The translations under genes were made by a program, and so were the position numbers. DNA of 64,000 nt, taken from the NCBI GenBank assembly GCA_028383305.1, contig JAOEVD010000009.1, forward strand, positions 1 to 64,000, in the 5' to 3' direction. Shown one piece after another: positions 34,633-42,566 of the stretch; position 1 is the first letter of the stretch; each line of letters opens with the position of its first letter. This DNA is from Candidatus Puniceispirillum sp. (lineage in GTDB: Bacteria; Pseudomonadota; Alphaproteobacteria; Puniceispirillales; Puniceispirillaceae). The notes beneath the pieces were generated by a model, which was given only the letters and a program-made list of their open reading frames with translations, was not told where the DNA came from and ran no database searches.

Positions 34633-35078
34633 ATCATAATGAGCCTTATACCGATGCCTATATTCAGGACATTCTGTCTTCGGTAAAAACGATTGCCATG
34701 GTTGGTGCCAGCCCCGACAAAACCAAGTTCAGCTATGGTGTGCTGCGCGTTTTGCATGAAACTGGTTATGACATGATTCCCATTAACCCGCGGCCTGGCC
34801 TCGAAACAATACGGGGGTTGAAGGTTTACCCAAACCTTGCCGCGGTCGATCGGGCAGTGGATATGGTCGAAGTGTTTCGTAAGCCCGAAGATTTATATGA
34901 TATTGCCAAGCAGGCCATCGATATTGGCGCAAAAGTGCTATGGGGACAAATCGGGGTTGTTGATCATGATGCAGCGCGGCTTGCCGAAGAGGCAGGCCTG
35001 AAGGTCGTGATGGATCGCTGTCCAAAAATTGAATTGTTCCGCCCATTCTGGAAACCAAAGCTGCATCTTGGCATTTAG
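34629..35078 (+). CDS. CoA-binding-domain protein (YccU family)
   Basis: A 149-residue single-domain Rossmann-like protein. Its core matches the succinyl-CoA synthetase alpha CoA-binding fold: VKTIAMVGASPDKTKFSYGVLR, TGYDMIPINPRPG, VDMVEVFRKPEDL and AKVLWGQIGVVDHDAARLAEEAGL ending with the VVMDRCPKIE segment typical of YccU. Function in the family is not settled. The ATGA overlap with the ferredoxin gene makes it the third member of the methanethiol oxidase operon. A link to CoA thioesters of sulfur compounds is possible. Confidence 0.85.
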   Translation: MNHNEPYTDAYIQDILSSVKTIAMVGASPDKTKFSYGVLRVLHETGYDMIPINPRPGLETIRGLKVYPNLAAVDRAVDMVEVFRKPEDLYDIAKQAIDIGAKVLWGQIGVVDHDAARLAEEAGLKVVMDRCPKIELFRPFWKPKLHLGI

Positions 35079-35154
35079 CGAAACTGAATGATAAACGCGC
35101 CGATTTTGGGTGAAGCGCGCCAGCCTTAAGTTTTTATCAGGCGAAAAGATTCAA

Positions 35155-36027
35155 TCAGGCAACAAGTGCTAATTTGGTATCGGGAACAATGCCAAGTGCC
35201 AAACAGACATCGCGCGTCAGATAAGGCCGGTTCAATGTGTAGAAATGGAACTGGTCAATGCCGTGATCCATCAGATCAGAACAAATATCGGTTGCCACAA
35301 CAACCGACAGAATATCTTCAACCCCATTACGTTTGGCCATGACAAATTCGGCATCAAGGCTTGCCGGAATGCTGGCACCGCAGCGGCTGGCAAAGCGTTT
35401 GACATTATCCCAATTTTCAATTGGCAGAACACCCGGGATGATTGGCACATGAATCCCCGCCTTGGTGCAGCGATCACGGAATCGTAAAAAGATCTCACTA
35501 TCGAAAAAGAACTGGGTGATTGCCGAGGTGGCACCAGCGTCAATTTTTCGCTTCAGCCAATCAATATCGGCATTGGCATTGCCGGCTCCGGGATGCGGTT
35601 CAGGATAAGCACCAACATGAATCGTTTTGATATTGGTGGCGGCAAGGCCGGCGACAAGATCAACAGAATCGGCAAATCCTTGGGGATGCGGGCAAAAACC
35701 TGCGCTTCCTTTTGGGGCATCACCGCGAAGGGCGACAATCTGTCTGACCCCCGCATCAACATAGCTTTTTGCAATCGCCAATGTTTCAGCCTTGCTGGCA
35801 TTGACGCAGGTCAGATGCGCGGCAACATCCAAGCCATAGCTTTTGCCAATGGCTTCGGTCAATTCTTTAGTAAGCTGGCGCGTTGTGCCACCCGCCCCAT
35901 AGGTGACCGACACAAATTCGGGGTTAAGCGGTGCCAGAACATTCAATGACTCCCACAAATCAAAACTCGCCTGAAGCGATTTTGGTGGAAAAAATTCAAA
36001 TGAAATTTTGGGGGGCTTATGACCCAT
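35155..36027 (-). CDS. metF: Methylenetetrahydrofolate reductase
   Basis: FAD enzyme reducing 5,10-methylene-THF to 5-methyl-THF for methionine synthesis, 290 residues, a TIM barrel. Visible landmarks are ISFEFFPPK at the start, SVTYGAGGTTR, ALRGDAPKGS, AAYPEPHP-like HVGAYPEPHP, and KRKIDAGATSAITQFFFD. ATG at 36027 follows GAGGATAT and matches the family start; the frame extends 17 codons upstream to 36078, which I consider non-coding. It is divergent from metR with a MetR-type operator between them, and it converges on the methanethiol oxidase operon. Confidence 0.93.
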   Translation of the reverse strand: MGHKPPKISFEFFPPKSLQASFDLWESLNVLAPLNPEFVSVTYGAGGTTRQLTKELTEAIGKSYGLDVAAHLTCVNASKAETLAIAKSYVDAGVRQIVALRGDAPKGSAGFCPHPQGFADSVDLVAGLAATNIKTIHVGAYPEPHPGAGNANADIDWLKRKIDAGATSAITQFFFDSEIFLRFRDRCTKAGIHVPIIPGVLPIENWDNVKRFASRCGASIPASLDAEFVMAKRNGVEDILSVVVATDICSDLMDHGIDQFHFYTLNRPYLTRDVCLALGIVPDTKLALVA

Positions 36028-36098
36028 TGTTATATCCTCGAAACTGGCAAATGATCTGGACTTGTTTACTGACATCATTTGTGCCAGAAACTTATTTG

Positions 36099-36111
36099 TG
36101 AAACAAATTCA
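36099..36111. promoter_or_regulatory. MetR operator
   Basis: TGAAACAAATTCA is a perfect TGAA-N5-TTCA dyad. Read on the minus strand it fits the known MetR consensus TGAANNTNNTTCA exactly. It lies 72 bases before the metF start and 31 before metR, placed to control both. The 115-base spacer also holds short AT-rich stretches suitable for promoters. Confidence 0.75.
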
Positions 36112-36141
36112 TAATAATCATAAACTTTATGAGAGATATTC

Positions 36142-37059
36142 ATGAACATCGAGCTTCGTCATTTGCGAACCATCATGGCCATTCATGCCGCCGGATCGGT
36201 GGCGCAAGCGGCTGAACAGCTGCATATCACGCAATCGGCGCTATCGCATCAGATCAAGGCCATCCGTGATCAGCTTGGGGTCGATCTATTTGTCAAAAAC
36301 ACCAAACCGATGCGGCTATCGGCCGAAGGCTTGCGGTTTTTGCGCGCTGCCGAGCGTATTTTGCCCGAAATTGATTTGTTGAAAGCTGAATTTGATAATT
36401 TGCAAAATGGACAGGCTGGCCGGCTGCATATCGCGATTGAATGTCATGCCTGTTTTGAATGGCTATTTCCGGTTCTGAATCTGTTTCGTCAAGATTTTCC
36501 CGATGTTGATATTGATATTCGCCCGGGCTTGGCGTTTCGGGCGTTAAAAGCATTGGCCGATGAAGAGGTTGATGTTGTCATTTCGTCAGACCCTGAAGAT
36601 ATTCCCGGGGTCGAATTTCACCAACTGTTCCCCTATGCACCAACATTCCTTGCGGCGAAAACCAACCGGCTTGCCGAAAAAGACTATGTTGACGCTGCTG
36701 ATTTTGCCGATCAGACGCTGATCACCTATCCGGTTGAACGTACCCGGCTCGATATTTTCAGCCAGCTTTTGATTCCGGCCAAGATTGAACCGAAATTGAT
36801 CCGGCAGGTTGAATTGACCGCGGTGATGCTAATGCTGGTGGGGGCAAATAAGGGGGTGGCGGTGCTTCCTGATTGGGTTATTCGCTCGGCCGATGTTGAT
36901 GGCGGGCTTGTGACAAAACCGGTCACCAGAAATGGCTTGACGCGCCAGCTTTATGCGGCGGTGCGGCGCGATGATCAATCAAAACCATTTATGAAGAGGT
37001 TTATCGCACTTGGAAAACAGGGCCAAGCGCATGCCAAAAAGCAGCCGCTCAGCCCCTGA
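36142..37059 (+). CDS. metR: LysR-type regulator of methionine genes
   Basis: A 305-residue LysR family activator. It resembles Escherichia coli MetR along its whole length: N-terminal helix-turn-helix QAAEQLHITQSALSHQIKAI, LFVKNTKPMRLSAEG, then RLHIAIECHACFEWLFPVL in the effector domain (the IECH.C segment is characteristic), TLITYPVERTRLDIF and GVAVLPDWVI. In E. coli, MetR uses homocysteine as co-effector and controls metE, metF and related genes. Here it sits divergent from metF with a consensus operator between. Confidence 0.92.
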   Translation: MNIELRHLRTIMAIHAAGSVAQAAEQLHITQSALSHQIKAIRDQLGVDLFVKNTKPMRLSAEGLRFLRAAERILPEIDLLKAEFDNLQNGQAGRLHIAIECHACFEWLFPVLNLFRQDFPDVDIDIRPGLAFRALKALADEEVDVVISSDPEDIPGVEFHQLFPYAPTFLAAKTNRLAEKDYVDAADFADQTLITYPVERTRLDIFSQLLIPAKIEPKLIRQVELTAVMLMLVGANKGVAVLPDWVIRSADVDGGLVTKPVTRNGLTRQLYAAVRRDDQSKPFMKRFIALGKQGQAHAKKQPLSP

Positions 37060-37076
37060 TATTTTGATTTAGATGA

Positions 37077-37096
37077 CCCGCCCCAAAATAAGCGGG
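37077..37096. terminator. GC-rich hairpin between convergent metR and binding-protein gene
   Basis: CCCGC (37077-37081) and GCGGG (37092-37096) can pair around a 10-base AT-rich loop 18 bases after the metR stop. No T-run follows, so assignment as a terminator rests mainly on position. Confidence 0.4.
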
Positions 37097-37101
37097 CTAG
37101 G

Positions 37102-37140
37102 CAATTGGTCGGTTAGACAATTGGTCGGTTAGACAATTGG
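37102..37140. repeat. 16-bp tandem repeat, 2.4 copies
   Basis: Two perfect copies of a 16-mer beginning CAATTGGTCGG (37102-37117, 37118-37133) and a partial third. The second copy contains the stop codon of the minus-strand binding-protein gene (37129-37131), so the duplication arose at the gene's end. Confidence 0.9.
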
Positions 37141-38016
37141 CGGTTTGGCGCATACCTGATCATAGGCATAGCGGGTTTTCAGCATGCCATCATATTCAAA
37201 GATATCCAGCATCGCCTCATAGCCAGCATCGGTAATATCAATATGGCGTGTCCAGACCCCCATTTTTTGATAGGTGCCAATGCAATCGGCAAGAACGGCC
37301 TCATCAATATTTGGGAATAATGGTTTTTCCGCGCGGGCAATTTCGGCCGCAGGCGTGTCATTCATATAATTGCGGGTTTTAATATAGGCGCGGGTAAAGG
37401 CCTTGGCCTCATCGGTTTCCAGCCATTCTGGTTTGGCCGCAAGGCTGGAGAATCCGCAAGGGCCAATTGTCGGCCCAAGCGCGGTGACAACATGACCAAC
37501 ACCATCAGCCTCTAGCTGTTGTGGGGCTGGACCTTGCTGGTGGATATATTGACCGGTTCCGGCGCGATATGCCTTGTCCATTTCGCCGCCATTGCCAGCA
37601 TCGATAATCTTGATCTTATTGATATCAACCCCGCCTTTATAGCAGGCATATTTAAACATCGTCATTGGCTGGCCACCATGGTGAACCAAGACTTCAGCGC
37701 CTTCGAGCTTGTCCCAGCTAAATGCCGGATCGGCATCGCGGCCGGTCAGGAAAAACCCGTCCATCTCATTGATCTGTGCAAAATGAACACAAGCTGGCAC
37801 ACCGCCCTTATTCAAGGTGTTAAAGCCTTGGCTAAGGGTCGATTGAACAACATCGGCGGTACCGTTATCAAGCGCGGTAATGGCGGTCACGCCCGGTGCA
37901 GAGACCGTATATTCGAAATCCAGCCCTTCTTCTTTCAGAAAACCGCCAGTCATGGTTGAGATCAAAGGCGAATAAAAGGCCGAAAAAAGGGTAAATTCAA
38001 TATTGATTTTACTCAT
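37129..38016 (-). CDS. Orphan NMT1/THI5-like substrate-binding protein
   Basis: A 295-residue protein of the SsuA/THI5-like type II binding fold. It begins MSKINIEFTLFSAFYSPLISTMTGGFLKE, which is already the first strand of the mature domain; there is no signal peptide. Features are VSAPGVTAITALDNGTADVV, VHHGGQPMTMFKYACYKGGVD and WTRHIDITDAGYEAMLDIF. No permease or ATPase gene is adjacent. It could be cytoplasmic and enzymatic, like THI5-related proteins, or have lost its transporter. The THI5 cysteine-rich motif is not present. It is followed on the other strand by the HMG-CoA lyase gene. ATG at 38016 is chosen because it starts at the fold boundary. Confidence 0.7.
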   Translation of the reverse strand: MSKINIEFTLFSAFYSPLISTMTGGFLKEEGLDFEYTVSAPGVTAITALDNGTADVVQSTLSQGFNTLNKGGVPACVHFAQINEMDGFFLTGRDADPAFSWDKLEGAEVLVHHGGQPMTMFKYACYKGGVDINKIKIIDAGNGGEMDKAYRAGTGQYIHQQGPAPQQLEADGVGHVVTALGPTIGPCGFSSLAAKPEWLETDEAKAFTRAYIKTRNYMNDTPAAEIARAEKPLFPNIDEAVLADCIGTYQKMGVWTRHIDITDAGYEAMLDIFEYDGMLKTRYAYDQVCAKPPIV

Positions 38017-38152
38017 GGAAAAATGCTCCGATGGTGGGTCAAACAGGATGGTGGCTTGAAGCGGCGCCAAAAATGGCGGCGGCGATTGGCCGTTGATTAT
38101 TGGATTGCCATGTTAGCCTTAAGCGCATGCCATAACCAAATGGAAAATTAAA

Positions 38153-39061
38153 GTGACCCAAAACAGCGTTCGTATTTTTGAGATGAGTCCGCGTGACGGG
38201 CTGCAAAATGAACCACTTTCCATTCCCACCGCTGCCAAAATTGCCTTGATTAATCTTTTGTCGAAATGCGGTTTTGCCGATATCGAAGCGACCAGTTTTG
38301 TCAGCCCGAAATGGGTGCCGCAACTGGCGGATGGTGCGGCTGTCATGGCGGCGATAGACCGGCTGCCATCCGTGTCCTATGCTGCGCTTGTACCAAATAT
38401 GACTGGCTTTGAGCGCGCGCTTGCCGCAGGGGTTAACTCTATTGGCATCTTTGCTGCCGCATCGCAAAGCTTTAGCCAGAAAAACATCAATTGTTCAATG
38501 GCCGAAAGTCTGGAACGGTTTCAGCCGATCATGGCGGCCGCGGCGGTGCATAAAATACCGGTTCGCGGCTATATCAGCATGGTTGTTCACTGTCCTGATG
38601 ATGGCGATACCGACCCGCAGATTGTGGCTGATCTTGCTTCTAGAATGATGGATATGGGCTGCTATCAAATCTCGCTTGGTGATACGGTTGGCATGGCATC
38701 ACCGCCAGCGATCCAAAGGCTTCTTGATCAATGCGTTCGCGCGGTTGAAGGTGCTTATCTTGCTGGCCATTACCATGATACCGGTGGGCAGGCGCTTGCC
38801 AATATTGCGGCTAGCTTACCCTATGGAATTCGTTGTTTTGATGCGTCGGTTGGCGGGCTTGGCGGCTGCCCCTATGCGCCCGGGGCTGCCGGAAATGTGG
38901 CAAGCGAGGCGGTGGCCGAAATGCTGGCTCAAGCCGGTTTTGCCACAGGCCTTGACCATGATGCCTTGGCAATTGCGGCAAAATTTGCCACCAGCCTTCG
39001 CCAACCATCCACCGATAAGCCATCCACCGATAAGCCACCCGCCAAACGGCAAACGCCTTAA
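38153..39061 (+). CDS. mvaB: Hydroxymethylglutaryl-CoA lyase
   Basis: Cleaves HMG-CoA to acetoacetate and acetyl-CoA, the last step of leucine breakdown. In 302 residues the HMGL-like barrel shows EMSPRDGLQNEP (metal Asp and catalytic Arg), EATSFVSPKWVPQLAD, YISMVVHCPDD, SLGDTVGMASP, GHYHDTGGQALAN (metal His pair) and the catalytic Cys loop VGGLGGCPYAPGAAGNVASE. It starts at GTG. The C-terminus carries a 15-bp in-frame duplication (PSTDK twice). Neighbours liuC-like hydratase and acyl-CoA dehydrogenase support a leucine-type operon, though MCC genes are not adjacent. Confidence 0.92.
   Translation: MTQNSVRIFEMSPRDGLQNEPLSIPTAAKIALINLLSKCGFADIEATSFVSPKWVPQLADGAAVMAAIDRLPSVSYAALVPNMTGFERALAAGVNSIGIFAAASQSFSQKNINCSMAESLERFQPIMAAAAVHKIPVRGYISMVVHCPDDGDTDPQIVADLASRMMDMGCYQISLGDTVGMASPPAIQRLLDQCVRAVEGAYLAGHYHDTGGQALANIAASLPYGIRCFDASVGGLGGCPYAPGAAGNVASEAVAEMLAQAGFATGLDHDALAIAAKFATSLRQPSTDKPSTDKPPAKRQTP
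39005..39034. repeat. 15-bp in-frame tandem duplication at the mvaB 3' end
   Basis: Perfect copies at 39005-39019 and 39020-39034 encode PSTDK twice in the dispensable tail of HMG-CoA lyase. Confidence 0.9.
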
Positions 39062-39094
39062 TCGGTTTTCGTGATCTATGAGGATATGACCATC

Positions 39095-39901
39095 ATGCCC
39101 GATTTGCCCATTATTGAAACCCGTGATGCTAACGGCATTGACCATCTTTTTTTGAATCAGCCTGATCGTCATAATGCGTTATCGCCAGACATGATTGTCG
39201 CGCTTCATGCGGCCTTTACCAAACTTGGTGAGGACCCGTCCTGCCGATTGGTATGTTTGCGGGCAACAAAGGCGGCGGCGACCAGCTTTTGCGCTGGTGG
39301 TGATCTTGTCTGGATGCGCCAGCAGATTGATGCACCGCGATCAATGCGCATGGCCGAGGCGGCAAAATTGGCGCATTTGCTAAAGCTGATGGATCGGTTC
39401 CCGCGGCCATTGCTTGGCTGTGTTGACGGCAATGCGTTTGGGGGCGGCATTGGTATTATGGCGGTTTGTGATGAGGTGCTGGCATCGGATGATTTGCGTT
39501 TTGGCCTGACCGAAACACGCCTTGGATTAATCCCCGCCACAATCAGCCCCTATGTTGTTGCGCGCATCGGGGCACCAGCGGCGCGGCAATTATTTATATC
39601 GGCGCGGCGGTTTGATTCGGCAATGGCCAAGCAGATTGGGCTGATCACAAGGCTGGTGCCAGCCGCTGATTTCACTGCTGAAATTGACGCCATGATCGCG
39701 CCCTATCTTGATGCGAGTCCGGCCGCGATGCAGGCGGCAAAAACCCTGATCCGCAAGCTGCAACCCGCCATTGATGATGTCGTGATTGATATGACGATTA
39801 CGGCGCTTGCCGATTGTTGGGATCATCCTGATGCGTGCGAAGGGGTTGATGCGTTTTTTGCGCGCCGCACGCCATCATGGAAATCAGATAGCATTGGTTG
39901 A
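39095..39901 (+). CDS. liuC: Methylglutaconyl-CoA hydratase-like enoyl-CoA hydratase
   Basis: Crotonase-family enzyme, 268 residues. It resembles the LiuC group that hydrates 3-methylglutaconyl-CoA to HMG-CoA: SFCAGGDLVWMRQ, GCVDGNAFGGGIGIMAVCDEVLA, the RLGLIPATISPYVVARIG segment with the catalytic acid region, and ISARRFDSAMAKQIGLI. Standing directly after mvaB, whose substrate it would make, supports this. ATG at 39095 is picked because AGGA lies ten bases upstream; GTG at 39071 and ATG at 39086 are in frame. The symbol is by similarity and context. Confidence 0.82.
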   Translation: MPDLPIIETRDANGIDHLFLNQPDRHNALSPDMIVALHAAFTKLGEDPSCRLVCLRATKAAATSFCAGGDLVWMRQQIDAPRSMRMAEAAKLAHLLKLMDRFPRPLLGCVDGNAFGGGIGIMAVCDEVLASDDLRFGLTETRLGLIPATISPYVVARIGAPAARQLFISARRFDSAMAKQIGLITRLVPAADFTAEIDAMIAPYLDASPAAMQAAKTLIRKLQPAIDDVVIDMTITALADCWDHPDACEGVDAFFARRTPSWKSDSIG

Positions 39902-40065
39902 TTGATCAGGACGGGGCGTCGGCGTGAAATTATGTGTCGCGAAAAAAATGTTGGGTTTTTGCAAAAAACCTTTCACTGTAATGGTTCTGTTTGTCTTCTG
40001 CCTCGCCCCTCTTGCTATGCCATGCTCGCTGCCACGAAACATCATCATCTAGGAGTTTCATAGCG

Positions 40066-41232
40066 ATGGATTTTTCCTATTCGCCAACACAGCAATCAAT
40101 CATTGATGCGATTGACTCGATCATGGCCGATTTTGATGATGATTATTGGCTGGCGGCTGATCGTGATGGACGGTTTCCCGAAGAATTTTATGCGGCGATC
40201 GCGGCTGGTGGCTGGCTTGGGATTGCCATGCCCGAGGCCTATGGCGGGGCGGCTCTTGGCATTGCCGAGGCAGCCTTGATGATGCAGAAAATTGCCGAAA
40301 CTGGCGGCGGCATGGCGGCCGCATCAGCCGTTCATATCAATATTTTTGGGCCGCATCCGATTGTTGTTTATGGCACTGAGGAACAGCGTTCGGCATGGCT
40401 GCCGCCATTGATCAAGGGCGAGGTGAAATGCTGTTTTGGGGTTACTGAACCGGATGCGGGGCTTGATACTGGCAATATCCGCACCCGCGCTGATAAGATT
40501 GATGGTGGCTATCTTGTATCAGGACAGAAAATCTGGACATCAACGGCGCAGGTGGCAAGCAAAATTCTGCTTTTGGCGCGAACCAGCCAGCCAAGCAAAT
40601 CGGGGCGCCGAACCGATGGGTTGACGTTGTTTTACACCGATCTTGACCGATCCCATATCGAGGTGCGCGAAATTGCCAAAATGGGGCGCGCCGCGGTTGA
40701 TAGTAATCAGATTTTCATTGATGGGCTGATCGTGCCCGAGGCGCATCGTATTGGCGAGGAGGGAAAGGGGTTTTCCTATCTTCTTGATAGTCTGAATCCT
40801 GAACGGATCTTGATCGCTGCCGAGGCGCTTGGCATTGGCAAAACCGCGCTTCGCCGCGCCGTTGAATATGCTGGTCAGCGCATCGTGTTTGACCGGCCGA
40901 TTGGCCAGAATCAATCAATCCAACACCCGCTTGCCGAAAATTGGGTCGAACTGGAAGCGGCAGGTTTGCTTATCGCCAAGGCAGCGCATCTTTATGACAG
41001 CGGCGCGCCGGCGGGCGGCATGGCCAATGCGGCGAAATATTTTGCTGCCGAAGCCGGATTCAAGGCCGCAACACAGGCGGTGATGACGCTTGGTGGCATG
41101 GGCTATGCCAAGGAATATCATGTTGAACGTTTGCTTCGTGAATCGCTAATTCCCCGGCTTGCGCCAGTTAGCGCGCAAATGGTGCTAAATTATATTGCCG
41201 AGCGGGTGCTTGGTTTGCCAAAATCCTATTAA
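40066..41232 (+). CDS. Acyl-CoA dehydrogenase
   Basis: A classical 388-residue FAD acyl-CoA dehydrogenase. N-terminal helical domain with GGWLGIAMPEAYGG, middle beta domain with CCFGVTEPDAGLDTG and SGQKIWTSTAQVASK, and C-terminal helices with LLDSLNPERILIAAEALG, FDRPIGQNQSIQHPLAE and VMTLGGMGYAKEYHVERLLRE. The last segment lies where the catalytic base or its neighbour is placed in this group. ATG at 40066 follows TAGGAG; upstream codons from 39991 are not used. It probably oxidises a short or branched acyl-CoA; isovaleryl-CoA cannot be assumed. A CaiB CoA-transferase follows 45 bases on. Confidence 0.87.
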   Translation: MDFSYSPTQQSIIDAIDSIMADFDDDYWLAADRDGRFPEEFYAAIAAGGWLGIAMPEAYGGAALGIAEAALMMQKIAETGGGMAAASAVHINIFGPHPIVVYGTEEQRSAWLPPLIKGEVKCCFGVTEPDAGLDTGNIRTRADKIDGGYLVSGQKIWTSTAQVASKILLLARTSQPSKSGRRTDGLTLFYTDLDRSHIEVREIAKMGRAAVDSNQIFIDGLIVPEAHRIGEEGKGFSYLLDSLNPERILIAAEALGIGKTALRRAVEYAGQRIVFDRPIGQNQSIQHPLAENWVELEAAGLLIAKAAHLYDSGAPAGGMANAAKYFAAEAGFKAATQAVMTLGGMGYAKEYHVERLLRESLIPRLAPVSAQMVLNYIAERVLGLPKSY

Positions 41233-41277
41233 CATGCTGGTGCCATCTTGTGGCCAAAGGGCGTAGGAGACAATGAA

Positions 41278-42492
41278 ATGACAAATGCCAAACCAATTCT
41301 GGGTCAGCATGCGCTTGATGGCGTCAAGGTGATTGATTTGACCCGTGTTCTGGGCGGGCCTTATGCAACGCAAATTCTTGCCGATCATGGCGCTGATATC
41401 ATCAAGATTGAATCGGCAGCTGGTGATGAGGTTCGCGGCTGGGGGCCGCCTTTTGCGCGTGAAATGGCGTCCTATTTCATCAATGTGAACCGGAACAAAA
41501 AATCGGTTGTGATCGACCTTGCCAGCGCGCCCGGGCGCGATCTTCTGCTACGGCTTCTTGAAGATGCCGATGTGCTGATTGATAATTTCAAAACGGGCAC
41601 GCTGGAAAAATGGGGCATTGGCTATGAGGCGGTTTTAAAACACCGGTTCCCACAGCTTGTGCATTGCCGGATTTCGGGCTTTGGTGAGGCAGGGCCGCTC
41701 GGCGGTGCACCAGGATATGACGCTGTGGTTCAGGCGATGACCGGCATGATGTCGATTAACGGCATGGCCGAAAGCGGCTCGGTTCGCCTTGGTGCGCCAA
41801 TCGTTGATATGGGAACCGGCCTTTATTGCGTAATCGGTATTTTGATGGCGCTTCACGAACGCCAGAATTCCGGTCTTGGCCAATATATTGATATGACGCT
41901 TTATGATTCGGCGCTGGCGCTGATGCATCCGCATAATGCCAATTATTTTCTGAGCAAGAAACCCGGAACCGCCACCGGCAATTCGCATCCGAATATTTCG
42001 CCCTATGATAAATATGCAACCGCGACAAATGACATTTTCATCGGCATTGGCAATAACCGCGCATTTCGGCGTTTCTGTGATGCGCTTGGCGAAAGTGACA
42101 TTGCCGATGATCCGCGCTTTACCGATAATGCCGATCGTGTTGTCAATCGCGCCGCATTGACCGATCTTTTGACCGCGGCATTGGCCAAGGTTGATGGCGC
42201 GTCATTTGCCGAAACGCTGCTTGCTGCCGGTGTGCCAGCTGGGCCAGTTCGTAATATCGAAGAAGCTTTATTGCATCCGCAAACGGCCGAGCGCGAAATG
42301 GTGCTTGAAAAAGATGGCTATCAGGGGTTGGCATCACCGATTAAATTCAGCCGGTCAAGCGATGTTGGCGTGGCGTGTTTGCCGCCAATGCTTGGCGAAC
42401 ATACGCGTGAGGTGCTTGGCGCGGCGGGGCTTGATGACGCTGAAATTGACGGCCTGATCGCTGCTGGTACGGTTGTTCAGGCTGATGGCTAA
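41278..42492 (+). CDS. CaiB/BaiF family III CoA-transferase (first of three)
   Basis: Moves CoA between carboxylic acids by an aspartyl-CoA intermediate; 404 residues. N-terminal Rossmann part LDGVKVIDLTRVLGGPYATQILADHGADIIKIE, NRNKKSVVIDL, HCRISGFGEAGPL, and the presumed catalytic Asp177 in PIVDMGTGLYC. C-terminal part has GVPAGPVRNIEEALLHPQ. It begins at ATG after TAGGAGA. Placed after acyl-CoA dehydrogenase and before a ketopantoate-reductase-like gene, so it may activate the acid used by the dehydrogenase. Substrate pair not known. Confidence 0.88.
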   Translation: MTNAKPILGQHALDGVKVIDLTRVLGGPYATQILADHGADIIKIESAAGDEVRGWGPPFAREMASYFINVNRNKKSVVIDLASAPGRDLLLRLLEDADVLIDNFKTGTLEKWGIGYEAVLKHRFPQLVHCRISGFGEAGPLGGAPGYDAVVQAMTGMMSINGMAESGSVRLGAPIVDMGTGLYCVIGILMALHERQNSGLGQYIDMTLYDSALALMHPHNANYFLSKKPGTATGNSHPNISPYDKYATATNDIFIGIGNNRAFRRFCDALGESDIADDPRFTDNADRVVNRAALTDLLTAALAKVDGASFAETLLAAGVPAGPVRNIEEALLHPQTAEREMVLEKDGYQGLASPIKFSRSSDVGVACLPPMLGEHTREVLGAAGLDDAEIDGLIAAGTVVQADG

Positions 42493-42566
42493 ATCTGCAT
42501 TTTCGATAATGATAATTTATGACGGGTTAAAGAGGTTAGCAGGTGACAAAATCAAGGTCTGAAAAC

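Noticed and set aside
39954-39969. AT-rich hairpin GGTTTTT-AAAAACC after the hydratase gene as terminator
   Set aside because: The stem is mostly A-T and lacks a following T-run; too weak to call.
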